Positions 1 through 7,000 of a DNA stretch of 13,232 nucleotides are shown piece after piece; the stretch's first letter is position 1, and each line of letters opens with the position of its first letter. The stretch is taken from NCBI GenBank assembly GCA_964606065.1, contig CAZSEX010000042.1:1-13232 (forward strand). The letters are read 5' to 3'. A model generated the notes under the pieces. It was not told the origin of the DNA. It searched no databases and was given only the letters and a program-made list of their open reading frames with translations. The position numbers and the translations under genes are program-made. Source of the DNA: JAFGHJ01 sp964606065 (GTDB lineage: Bacteria; Hydrothermota; UBA3072).

Positions 1-965
1 CATACGGCTTAAGAGACTCGCAAAACCTGTATGAACTTTACAGAATAAAAATTCGAACTCCTCTTTTTTCAAGAATGTTTTTCGAATACAATCTGAACAA
101 AGAAAACGACTACGAGTTTAAAACGGAAGAACATTTGTTCAAACTCCGATGGATACCCGAAGAAAAAGCAAAAATACCACTTTCGTTTTCTCTTCTTTTT
201 TCACCTCAATCTTCTCAAAATGAAAAATATACAGGTTTCGGAATCGGTTACTGGAAAAACACAAAAAATAATCATTTTTTAAATATTACTTTTCACGAAT
301 TCGGAGATTTTTTTGACAGGATACCACTAAATATTGGACTCTCGGGATTACTTAATAGCAATCAGGCAGATTTATATTACAGATATTACAAAACAATACC
401 GGGTAAAAAAAATATCTTTGAAAACGATGAGCAAATCGGTCGCGTAGAATATGGCGGAATGGGGCTGATTAATACTGTATTTTATCGTTTATTTTCAAAA
501 ATATATCCGGGGATACGTTTGAACTACGAGGAGAAAGATTCTATATTTATACCGGTTCCAGGAGACACCGCAACAAACAGAATCAACATAAAAGACTTAT
601 TCACTGAACCATTTATAAAAACAAAAATCTCTGAAAAGAGCTCTTTTCGCATAGGTTTTCCTATGAGCCGGAAATATATTAAAAATGATACACTGGATTA
701 CAAAAAAAAATACCTGGGTTTTAATTTTCTATATACTTATTCATTTTTTCACTTTATAGAATTAACCTTTGGAATACAAAAATCCTGGCGAAATTTAAAC
801 GAAGAAAACGACAGTGAAACAAGGGGTATTCTGGGATTGGAACTTAAACTCAATCAAACAACATTTATCTCTGTAAGACAGGGTATAGAACTGGATTTCC
901 CCTTGCCCGGAGAATTAAAAGAATACGACAATCACACATACCTGCTGTTCAATCATTGCTTCTGA
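1..965 (+). CDS. Probable outer-membrane beta-barrel protein, 5'-truncated by the window edge
   Basis: The reading frame is open from the first complete codon at position 3 to a TGA at 963-965. An internal ATG at 75 is unlikely to be the start, because the residues before it continue the same strand-like alternating pattern. I do not recognise a specific family. The roughly 320 visible residues are rich in Tyr, Phe, Asn and Lys, with many short alternating polar/hydrophobic stretches separated by charged turns. The protein ends ...YLLFNHCF, a C-terminal Phe with hydrophobic or aromatic residues at alternate positions, which is the usual signature of the last strand of a barrel inserted by BamA. 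Function beyond a membrane barrel (transport, adhesion, secretion accessory) cannot be read. It converges on the peptidase gene, with a 169-nt gap holding a short repeat array and no clear terminator. Confidence 0.6.
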   Translation, partial: YGLRDSQNLYELYRIKIRTPLFSRMFFEYNLNKENDYEFKTEEHLFKLRWIPEEKAKIPLSFSLLFSPQSSQNEKYTGFGIGYWKNTKNNHFLNITFHEFGDFFDRIPLNIGLSGLLNSNQADLYYRYYKTIPGKKNIFENDEQIGRVEYGGMGLINTVFYRLFSKIYPGIRLNYEEKDSIFIPVPGDTATNRINIKDLFTEPFIKTKISEKSSFRIGFPMSRKYIKNDTLDYKKKYLGFNFLYTYSFFHFIELTFGIQKSWRNLNEENDSETRGILGLELKLNQTTFISVRQGIELDFPLPGELKEYDNHTYLLFNHCF

Positions 966-998
966 CCCCCCACACTAACCCCAAAAAGATATTTGAAA

Positions 999-1025
999 CA
1001 CAAAGGACACAGAGAGCACAAAGGT
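999..1025. repeat. Degenerate 9-nt tandem repeat, three units
   Basis: Three consecutive 9-mers, CACAAAGGA, CACAGAGAG and CACAAAGGT, lie 33 nt after the stop of the barrel gene. The unit resembles the CRCRRAGR units at 3516-3542 and 3593-3616, in the same orientation. No function is known to me. Confidence 0.7.
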
Positions 1026-1134
1026 TACATTTGTTTTTTTAATGTACCCTCAAAATTACACCCTTGATATTACCACATACAAATACTTTTTTTTGTTTTA
1101 TACAAATCATATTTGCCAGCCGGGCAATTGCTTA

Positions 1135-3420
1135 CTATCGAATCAGAATAAACTTCTTCGGTGTCACTATTTCTTCTTCCGCTTTCATCATAAGAAAATA
1201 AACACCCGAAGATAGACTCTGCAAATCTACATTTTCTTTAAAACTTCCACCCTTACCTGTTTCTAATTCTTTAGAAGTAATTCTTCTTCCCAGCGCGTCA
1301 AAAATAAGAAATTCGACATTCATAGCCCTGGGAACGACATATTTTACTTCCAAAAAATTTTCACCGATCAACTCAGATACATCAAAAGAATAAAAATCCT
1401 GAGGAATAACGGAATTTCCAATATTTATCGAATCCATTTGAGGCTTATAATTAAAGCCCGTAACCGTTAAGTAAAGATATTCATCCATATCATAATAAGA
1501 TGGGTCAAGCTTCAATTGACAATCACCAGATTCGTCTGTGTATCCCGAAGAGATCAATGAATCCAAACCCTTATATAAAGCCACCAGAGCATCTTCAACG
1601 ATTGTTATGGAATCCTCTTCATAAACTTCTATTTCGACCACAAGAGAATCAAAATACTGCTTTACTGACTTATTTGTTTTAAAATTGCGTGGCATATCTG
1701 TTCTCAATTGAAGCGAAGGATCACCAAAAATATTCCAGGTTTGAGCTATTTCTACGCCGTATTCGACCGTATCTCCTCCCAACTGTTCAATCATATAGCA
1801 AAGACCGTTAAAATACACGCCTCCGGCAGTATTTGCCTGGTAATGCGCCAGTAAGTTAACGGCACCCTCCTGCCCTATACATGGAGGAACCCAGGTTTGA
1901 TTTATTGCAGGAGCTAATGTTACAATAAAACCTGTGGGGTTTTCCGGCGTACCTGCGGTCATTGCCGCTTCAGAAAAGCAGTCATAGTTTTCAAAATCTC
2001 CGACCCGACAACCAACAGAAATCACATGCGGCAACATTCCATAATTAGTAAGATTATTTACATCATTTACGTATAAACCCCCTGCGCTTTGCCATCCGAA
2101 TACCTCACCATGTCCGATATAATTAATAATTGAAACACCTGAATCTATGGCATTAGTAATAATGGATCTTGTACCCCAGGGTTCATAACTCGAATCTATA
2201 GAGGTATACGTAAAACAAGGAGGAATATCATAAAGCAAAGTGTCCTTTAACCATTCGCACCTATGTTTGTCCATTATTGAATCATCATCATCTGCTTCAT
2301 CACTCGCAACCATCAGCCCCCTCTGATACCACTTACCCCCCTCTTGCGGATTTCTTTCATAGTAGATACTTCGCATCACCTGGTTTTTTATATTTATAGT
2401 CTCGCCGTTGACAGATGAAAATCTGCCTATAAAAATATCTGGATAATAATCATCACCCTCAGTATATGAGTAAATATGATCAGAACTATTCCCAATAGCC
2501 ATTCCGACAGTTCCGTCAGGAGCAGGAAGTTCAAACCCATCACCAACCAATAAACAAAAAGTAATCCCTAAATTGTCATACTGATTTTGAATAAAATTCC
2601 TGATTGAAGCAGTATCGTTTCCCACCTCAGATAAACTGTATATATCCGTTTGAATTCCTTTTCTTCTCTTCCATATTAAAAACGAATCCATTTCAGAAAC
2701 ATACTGATCAGCACATATAACAATCATCCTTCCTGCATCTTCCTCTAACATTTTATATCTTAACTTTTCTTCTTTAAAATTAATAAAAAACTCTTTGTAC
2801 AAATTTTTAACCGACGGAGAAACGAAACGCTTCTTTGGTCTTTCTTTGACGTTGGATAAAGAAATACCTTCAGAATAAACCTCGATTACCAATTTTTTGA
2901 GCAATATAAGTTGTTGGTTTTCCGCATCATAACGTACAGGATTAATATAAATCGACATTCCCCTAAAATCCCTTATGATAAAAGGTTCCGATAAAGTCAC
3001 TGATTCTGCCGGAAAAATATCTTCCGAAGAATAAAAATCGCTGATTGTGTATGGAACTGAAGAAGGAGGAACACTTCGAGAAATATTTCCTTTCGAGGGA
3101 ACAACAGGCAAAACATCTATTCTTTCTACCTTTTTTTCTATAATTCTCAAGTTCATTTTTGCATTATCCGGAATAATAATACTTCTCGTAATCCTGGGTA
3201 ACTGAGGAAACCCTTTTGTCATATAATCGACGGCTCCGGGCATATTAATTCTCGAATAACTTTTATTATCGATTACAGCAGTGTCGAGATAAAAACCGGG
3301 AATATTAAATTCCAATCGTGTATTTTCGTAATCAACACCGGAAACATCACAATGAATATTCTTCAAGTCATTGGATTGAAGGCTTAACCAGTCACTCAGA
3401 ATTAAGAAAACTAAAATCAT
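1135..3420 (-). CDS. Gingipain-like C25 cysteine peptidase with type IX secretion C-terminal tail
   Basis: A predicted secreted cysteine endopeptidase of family C25, 761 residues. The first 16 residues are hydrophobic but lack the usual basic n-region, so the Sec signal is weak. Residues about 20-215 look like the gingipain-type propeptide. The catalytic domain spans about 230-570: it has the VGD segment (292-294), the IGRFSS segment (331-336), the presumed catalytic His437 in YIGHGE and the presumed nucleophile Cys471 in SVGCRVGDF. It closes with NIFGDPSL (563-570), typical of the family. An Ig-like region follows (about 580-670). The last ~80 residues match a Por/T9SS sorting domain: strand VKYVVP, FDALGRR, LSSGVYFL, then KKFILIR. 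In known T9SS cargo this tail drives export across the outer membrane and is cleaved. The ATG at 3420 is the only reasonable start before an in-frame stop and lies just after a TATAAT box. The T9SS machinery is not in this window. Confidence 0.92.
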   Translation of the reverse strand: MILVFLILSDWLSLQSNDLKNIHCDVSGVDYENTRLEFNIPGFYLDTAVIDNKSYSRINMPGAVDYMTKGFPQLPRITRSIIIPDNAKMNLRIIEKKVERIDVLPVVPSKGNISRSVPPSSVPYTISDFYSSEDIFPAESVTLSEPFIIRDFRGMSIYINPVRYDAENQQLILLKKLVIEVYSEGISLSNVKERPKKRFVSPSVKNLYKEFFINFKEEKLRYKMLEEDAGRMIVICADQYVSEMDSFLIWKRRKGIQTDIYSLSEVGNDTASIRNFIQNQYDNLGITFCLLVGDGFELPAPDGTVGMAIGNSSDHIYSYTEGDDYYPDIFIGRFSSVNGETINIKNQVMRSIYYERNPQEGGKWYQRGLMVASDEADDDDSIMDKHRCEWLKDTLLYDIPPCFTYTSIDSSYEPWGTRSIITNAIDSGVSIINYIGHGEVFGWQSAGGLYVNDVNNLTNYGMLPHVISVGCRVGDFENYDCFSEAAMTAGTPENPTGFIVTLAPAINQTWVPPCIGQEGAVNLLAHYQANTAGGVYFNGLCYMIEQLGGDTVEYGVEIAQTWNIFGDPSLQLRTDMPRNFKTNKSVKQYFDSLVVEIEVYEEDSITIVEDALVALYKGLDSLISSGYTDESGDCQLKLDPSYYDMDEYLYLTVTGFNYKPQMDSINIGNSVIPQDFYSFDVSELIGENFLEVKYVVPRAMNVEFLIFDALGRRITSKELETGKGGSFKENVDLQSLSSGVYFLMMKAEEEIVTPKKFILIR

Positions 3421-3426
3421 GTAATA

Positions 3427-3454
3427 ATTATAATTGTTTACTTTAAACAGTCAA
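3427..3454 (-). promoter_or_regulatory. Sigma-70-type promoter of the C25 peptidase gene (leaderless)
   Basis: On the minus strand, TTGACT (3449-3454) and a perfect TATAAT (3427-3432) are separated by 16 nt. Only 6 nt lie between the -10 box and the ATG, so the predicted first transcribed base is the A of the start codon. No Shine-Dalgarno sequence is present. Confidence 0.7.
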
Positions 3455-3480
3455 GTGAAAAAAATCAAAACAACTGTAAA

Positions 3481-3510
3481 CACGAGATTACACTGATTAA
3501 CACAAGAAAA
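3481..3510. repeat. Degenerate 10-nt tandem repeat, three units
   Basis: Three adjoining 10-mers: CACGAGATTA, CACTGATTAA and CACAAGAAAA. They lie just upstream of the peptidase promoter and are the first of five arrays packed into the 3481-3695 gap. Confidence 0.6.
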
Positions 3511-3515
3511 TTACA

Positions 3516-3542
3516 CCGCAAAGACGCAGAGGTCGCAGAGAA
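3516..3542. repeat. Degenerate 8-9-nt tandem repeat (CGCARAG units)
   Basis: CGCAAAG, CGCAGAG and CGCAGAG anchors start at 3517, 3525 and 3534, giving steps of 8 and 9 nt. The same 8,9 step pattern appears in the array at 3593-3616. Confidence 0.7.
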
Positions 3543-3592
3543 AAACAAAAAATATACTATTGTTTAAAACCCATCCTCCCTAATTATTCTCA

Positions 3593-3616
3593 CACGGAGG
3601 CACGGAGAACACAAAG
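3593..3616. repeat. Degenerate 8-9-nt tandem repeat (CACGGAG units)
   Basis: CACGGAG, CACGGAG and CACAAAG anchors start at 3593, 3601 and 3610 (steps 8 and 9). It is related in unit and orientation to the arrays at 999-1025 and 3516-3542. Confidence 0.7.
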
Positions 3617-3629
3617 TTTTTTTCTTTCT

Positions 3630-3664
3630 AAATCCTAAATCCCAAATTCTATATCCTGAAATCA
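3630..3664. repeat. Degenerate 7-nt tandem repeat (AAATCCT-like)
   Basis: Units AAATCCT, AAATCCC, AAATTCT and ATATCCT, then a weaker GAAATCA, follow at exact 7-nt spacing. On the minus strand the unit reads AGGATTT, a near relative of the TTTTAGG array at 5713-5747 after rotation of the unit. Confidence 0.7.
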
Positions 3665-3668
3665 CTAC

Positions 3669-3695
3669 TTAACCATTCAACTATTTTACTATTTG
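3669..3695. repeat. Degenerate 9-nt tandem repeat running into the ogt stop codon
   Basis: Units TTAACCATT, CAACTATTT and TACTATTTG at 9-nt spacing. The third unit covers the ogt stop codon (3689-3691) and its last sense codon, so the array touches the coding end. It is the weakest of the arrays. Confidence 0.45.
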
Positions 3696-4210
3696 ACCGA
3701 TCCAAAAGATCGCTCGTGCTCAAGAAGCCATTTCTTTCTGAAAATCCCACTCGCGTAACCTCCGATTTCACCATTGCCCATTATCACCCGATGGCATGGA
3801 ATAATTATGCCTATAGGGTTAAAATGAACAGCCATACCGACACTTCTTGCTCCACGAGGATTTGCAACTCTCCCGGCAAGTTCACCGTAAGAAATGGTTT
3901 TCCCGTAAGGTACTCTCAACAACTCCTTCCAAACCTTTCTCTGATAATCTGTACCATTCATTATAAGTTTCAAGTCGAAATTTTTCCTGACGCCTTCAAA
4001 ATATTCAATTAATTGCTCTTTTACGGTAGAATTGGAACGTTTCATACAAACATCATCTTCAATAAAAGCAGATAGCATTTCAGAATAATTTCCTTCGATA
4101 AAACTTAACGATAGAACGCCTTCTTCTTTCCAGACAAAAAATACATTTCCGACAGGAGACTCAATCTGATTCCAGAATAAAGTACTATTAACTTTCCTTT
4201 TTACCGGCAA
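3689..4210 (-). CDS. ogt: Methylated-DNA--protein-cysteine S-methyltransferase
   Basis: A suicide DNA-repair protein that moves the alkyl group from O6-alkylguanine (and O4-alkylthymine) to its own cysteine. It has 173 residues, the normal length of the Ogt type without an Ada domain. The acceptor is Cys139 in IIPCHRV. The helix-turn-helix part spans about 103-132, with the Arg finger in ARSVG (Arg122). The closing motif GGYASGIFRKKWLLEHE (about 150-166) is typical of the family. The start is TTG at 4210: a stop lies a few codons upstream in frame and no ATG or GTG occurs between. It overlaps the 3' end of pyk by 23 nt, so translation is probably coupled to pyk. An AAAAGGAAAG stretch near the pyk stop lies inside the ogt frame and cannot serve this start. 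Confidence 0.95.
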   Translation of the reverse strand: MPVKRKVNSTLFWNQIESPVGNVFFVWKEEGVLSLSFIEGNYSEMLSAFIEDDVCMKRSNSTVKEQLIEYFEGVRKNFDLKLIMNGTDYQRKVWKELLRVPYGKTISYGELAGRVANPRGARSVGMAVHFNPIGIIIPCHRVIMGNGEIGGYASGIFRKKWLLEHERSFGSVK

Positions 4211-5627
4211 GAGTCTTTTTTTGATCCAGTAAAGATTTTATCTTTCTTATCTCCATTAAATTTGTGCTTCCCGAGACGGCTACGGGTTCTCCCGCAGTCA
4301 AAATAACAATATCTTTTTTCTTAACCAGTCCTTTATCATAAAGAAATTCGGCGGAATCACATAACATTTCGTCGACATGCTTATGAAATACAGCTATAAG
4401 GGGAGTTACACCCCAAACAAGATTCATCTGTCTTTCCACGACTTCTTTATCCGTAAATGCAAGTATATCTATATCCGGCCTGAATTTAGCTATTTTTCTT
4501 GCCGTGTATCCGGAAGAAGTGTGCGCGATTATAAATTTAGCGGAACTATCTCTGGATGCCTGCCACACATTTCTTGCTATAATATCGGCAATCTCACACT
4601 TCTCCGATTTTAGAGCTTCCGGTAATCTTCCCTTTAAGTAATTTTCCATCTTTTGTACCGTCTCAGCCATAAATTGAACAGACTTCACCGGATATTTTCC
4701 AACCGCGGTTTCTTCCGATAACATGACGGCATCGGCACCGTCTTCCACAGCATTAGCGACATCGGAGACCTCAGCTCTTGTCGCCCTTGGATGCTCGGTC
4801 ATTGACATTAACATTTGCGTTGCAACTATTACAGGTTTTTCGTTCTCGAGACATTTACGTATTATGGTCTTTTGCAAAAGAGGCACATCCGAAGCCGGTA
4901 CCTCGACCCCGAGATCACCTCTCGCTATCATAATCGCATCTGAAACTTCGAGTATCTCATCTAAATTGTTTACAGCATCAATATGTTCGATTTTAGAAAT
5001 AATTTGCATACTCGACTTTTCTTCTTTTAATACTTTTCTTATTTTTTTTATATCTCCTGCTCTTTTAACAAACGAAGCTGCCACAAAATCGAACCCAAGC
5101 TTCGCGCCGAATTTTATATCGTCGAGATCCTTTTCTGTGGGAGCGTAAAGGCCTATATTCTTACCGGGAATATTTACAGATTTTTTTGTAGATATTTTGC
5201 CCCCATAGATCACTCTGCATTTAACCGACGAGCCTCTAACTTTTTCGACCTTAAGCTCCACACTGCCATCAGATATAAGAATTATATCGTCTTTTTTTAA
5301 ATAATTGAACAATTTAGGATAATCAACAGACAATTTTTTCTCATCACCTAAAATATTATCCCTTATAAACTCGACCCCCTCTCCTCTGAAAAGTTCGGTA
5401 CCCTTTTTTACCTTGCCGAGCCTGACCTCAGGACCCTGAGTATCCATAATTATTCCTATGTGAGGTACTACTTTCCTCAAATTTTTATACGTTTGTTTCG
5501 CGTCTTTTTGTGTACGATGGGAAAAATTAAGCCGGGCTATATTAAGCCCGCTTTCTACCATGTCTTTAATTACATTGCTCTTTTCGGACGAAGGACCGAT
5601 GGTGGCGATTATTTTCGTTTTTCTCAT
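4188..5627 (-). CDS. pyk: Pyruvate kinase
   Basis: Catalyses phosphoenolpyruvate + ADP to pyruvate + ATP, the last step of glycolysis, in the cytoplasm. Its 479 residues match the usual bacterial length. Motifs in order: KIIATIGPSS (5-14), ARLNFSH (31-37, with Arg32), DTQGPEVR (62-69), the catalytic Lys212 in SKIEH, the metal-binding region IARGDLGVEVP (235-244) and VATQML (268-273) followed by RATRAEVSDVANA. The C-terminal alpha/beta domain starts at about 345. Glu67 in GPEVR is the residue seen in potassium-dependent enzymes (Lys in independent ones). Met274 follows TQML where Glu or Asp is common. The start is an ATG with AAGGAG (5634-5639) at 6-nt spacing. It is the first gene of a two-gene unit with ogt. 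Confidence 0.97.
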   Translation of the reverse strand: MRKTKIIATIGPSSEKSNVIKDMVESGLNIARLNFSHRTQKDAKQTYKNLRKVVPHIGIIMDTQGPEVRLGKVKKGTELFRGEGVEFIRDNILGDEKKLSVDYPKLFNYLKKDDIILISDGSVELKVEKVRGSSVKCRVIYGGKISTKKSVNIPGKNIGLYAPTEKDLDDIKFGAKLGFDFVAASFVKRAGDIKKIRKVLKEEKSSMQIISKIEHIDAVNNLDEILEVSDAIMIARGDLGVEVPASDVPLLQKTIIRKCLENEKPVIVATQMLMSMTEHPRATRAEVSDVANAVEDGADAVMLSEETAVGKYPVKSVQFMAETVQKMENYLKGRLPEALKSEKCEIADIIARNVWQASRDSSAKFIIAHTSSGYTARKIAKFRPDIDILAFTDKEVVERQMNLVWGVTPLIAVFHKHVDEMLCDSAEFLYDKGLVKKKDIVILTAGEPVAVSGSTNLMEIRKIKSLLDQKKTLAGKKES

Positions 5628-5633
5628 TTTTCA

Positions 5634-5677
5634 CTCCTTATCTATATATGATATAAGCATTAAAGACACTTTGTCAA
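5634..5677 (-). promoter_or_regulatory. pyk promoter and ribosome binding site
   Basis: On the minus strand, a consensus TTGACA (5672-5677) and TATCAT (5648-5653) are separated by 18 nt. Transcription should start near 5641, giving a leader of about 14 nt. The AAGGAG ribosome binding site (5634-5639) then lies almost at the 5' end of the mRNA. Confidence 0.7.
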
Positions 5678-5688
5678 GCATCTCCTTT

Positions 5689-5707
5689 AAAAAGATTCTC
5701 CGAATCT
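5689..5707 (-). terminator. Weak candidate intrinsic terminator of lysA
   Basis: A perfect 6-bp inverted repeat, AGATTC and GAATCT (5693-5698 and 5702-5707), has a 3-nt loop and on the minus strand is followed by a run of T. It lies about 85 nt past the lysA stop and just before the pyk promoter. The stem is AT-rich, so the call is tentative. Confidence 0.4.
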
Positions 5708-5712
5708 AAGTT

Positions 5713-5747
5713 GAGTAGGTTTTAGGTCTCAGGTGTTAGCTTTTAGG
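5713..5747. repeat. Degenerate 7-nt tandem repeat (TTTTAGG-like), five units
   Basis: GAGTAGG, TTTTAGG, TCTCAGG, TGTTAGC and TTTTAGG follow at exact 7-nt spacing between the lysA stop and the putative terminator. On the plus strand the unit is one base from a rotation of the minus-strand unit of the 3630-3664 array. Confidence 0.7.
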
Positions 5748-5763
5748 AAAAAAAACAAAAAAT

Positions 5764-5787
5764 TTAGTGTGTTTCGTGGTTAAATAA
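5764..5787. repeat. Degenerate 8-nt repeat next to the lysA stop
   Basis: TTAGTGTG, TTTCGTGG and TTAAATAA follow at 8-nt spacing, ending 5 nt from the lysA stop codon. The complement of the first two units (CCACGAAA, CACACTAA) resembles the CACRRAG units elsewhere, but inverted. Only the first two units are convincing. Confidence 0.4.
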
Positions 5788-5791
5788 AACC

Positions 5792-6991
5792 CTACAATTT
5801 CTCGTTTGTTATCAGGTCTTCTAACTTTTGACGTTCCCTGATCTGTTTTATTTCCTTTCCGTCGTACAAATACTCGGCGGGGAAAAGTCTGCCGTTATAA
5901 TTAGACGCCATGGTTCTCGTATAAGCACCGCAGCTGTAAATAATCAACAAATCTCCAATGTCCAGAGAAGGTAGATCGTAAGTTCCGAATTCATCAGAAT
6001 TTTCACAGATTGGACCGACAACACGCGATTTTACTCTATCACCGGCTTTTCCAAAAAGAGGCTCGATATGATGATACGCGTCATATATCGCAGGACGCGG
6101 ATTATCATTCATTCCCGAATCTACAACATAAAGGGGTAAACCTTCCCTTTCTTTTACATCGATAATTCGGGTAACAATAAAACCCGCTTCACCAACTAAG
6201 AATCTACCCAGTTCAAGAAAGACCCGTACGTTATATTTATTAGAAATCTCACTGTAAATCTGACTGAGAACGCCCGGATCGAATCCTTTCTCTTCTTCTC
6301 TGTAAGGTATTCCGAAACCACCGCCAAGGTTTATATACCTTATTTTTAAGCCCTTGCTTTGAAAAAACTCTATCGTGTCTTTCATCTTCTCAAGAGATTC
6401 AAAATACGGTTCCGGGGTAAGGAGCTGCGAACCAATATGATAATGAACCCCAACGAGTTCTACATTCTTAAAATCCTTTGCTATATCATATACTCCTTCC
6501 AAATCTATCACGGAAATACCAAATTTACTCCAGGAAGAACCTGTAGAAAGATGAGAATGAGTCTTCGGGAATATTTCTGGATTTATTCTTACAAAAGCAT
6601 TAATCTTTTGAGTCGAATTTTTCGCGCAAACGTCGAGAAAAACACCCTGGTCGAGAGATTCAAAATTGAAGAACTTTATACCTTTATCGATTGCATAGGT
6701 TATTTCTTCTTTTTTTCTTGCGAGGCTGTCGTAAAGGATCTTTTCACCCGGAATACCGGCTTTTAAAGCCATAAAAATTTCCCCGGGAGAAACCACTTCT
6801 GCGCCTATACTGTGCTTCTTCATAAGCTTTAATAGAGAAATGGAAGAATTTGCTTTAACTGCGAAAAAAATTTCTGCAAAGCCATAAAAGATTTCCCTTA
6901 ATATGCTGGCTTTCTTATCTATTATCCTGCTATCATAAATATAATAAGGTGTATCTATTTTTTCCAGATCCTTCAAAATTTCTTTAAACAT
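5792..6991 (-). CDS. lysA: Diaminopimelate decarboxylase family protein (fold type III PLP enzyme)
   Basis: Probably converts meso-diaminopimelate to L-lysine, the last step of lysine synthesis, using pyridoxal phosphate. It has 399 residues, close to the LysA norm. The PLP-binding Lys46 is in FAVKANSS. His185 in HYHIGSQ should stack on the cofactor ring. The glycine loop is GGGFGIPY (223-230). Cys329-Glu330 in VGPICE and Tyr357 in CGAYT complete the two-subunit active site. RPAIYDAYHHI (299-309) and HIGSQ favour LysA. Two deviations leave room for a related decarboxylase: the usual EPGR is ELGR (260-263), and the end reads CGAYTRTMASNYNGR, partly like ornithine/lysine decarboxylases. No other lysine gene is nearby. 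The ATG at 6991 has no Shine-Dalgarno and sits just below a promoter. Confidence 0.85.
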   Translation of the reverse strand: MFKEILKDLEKIDTPYYIYDSRIIDKKASILREIFYGFAEIFFAVKANSSISLLKLMKKHSIGAEVVSPGEIFMALKAGIPGEKILYDSLARKKEEITYAIDKGIKFFNFESLDQGVFLDVCAKNSTQKINAFVRINPEIFPKTHSHLSTGSSWSKFGISVIDLEGVYDIAKDFKNVELVGVHYHIGSQLLTPEPYFESLEKMKDTIEFFQSKGLKIRYINLGGGFGIPYREEEKGFDPGVLSQIYSEISNKYNVRVFLELGRFLVGEAGFIVTRIIDVKEREGLPLYVVDSGMNDNPRPAIYDAYHHIEPLFGKAGDRVKSRVVGPICENSDEFGTYDLPSLDIGDLLIIYSCGAYTRTMASNYNGRLFPAEYLYDGKEIKQIRERQKLEDLITNEKL

Positions 6992-7000
6992 AACGGCTAA

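Noticed and set aside
75..965. ATG at 75 as the start of the barrel gene
   Set aside because: The frame is open to the window edge, and the upstream residues continue the barrel-like pattern without a signal peptide at 75.
1023..1049. Inverted repeat GGTTACATT / AATGTACCC around a T-rich loop, as a terminator of the barrel gene
   Set aside because: It has a mismatch, its T-run is in the loop rather than after the stem, and it overlaps a repeat array.
1107..1121. TTGCC...GGCAA inverted repeat after the peptidase gene as a terminator
   Set aside because: The stem has only 5 bp, and on the minus strand it is followed by an A-rich, not T-rich, stretch.
3630..3664. Resemblance of the TTTAGGA/TTTTAGG units to plant-type telomere repeats
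   Set aside because: The arrays are very short, degenerate and internal between bacterial genes; the likeness is probably chance.
3481..3695. CRISPR-like array
   Set aside because: Units are 7-10 nt and directly tandem, with no repeat-spacer alternation and no cas gene.
4211..4226. A AAA AAG slippery heptamer in the pyk frame near its end, possibly shifting ribosomes into ogt
   Set aside because: A -1 shift there reads four codons and meets a TAA; ogt is in the other (+1) frame, so no pyk-ogt fusion results.
4723..5148. Long open frames opposite pyk, lysA, nusA and infB
   Set aside because: They lie antisense to well-identified genes and resemble no family I recognise; they look like shadows of codon bias.
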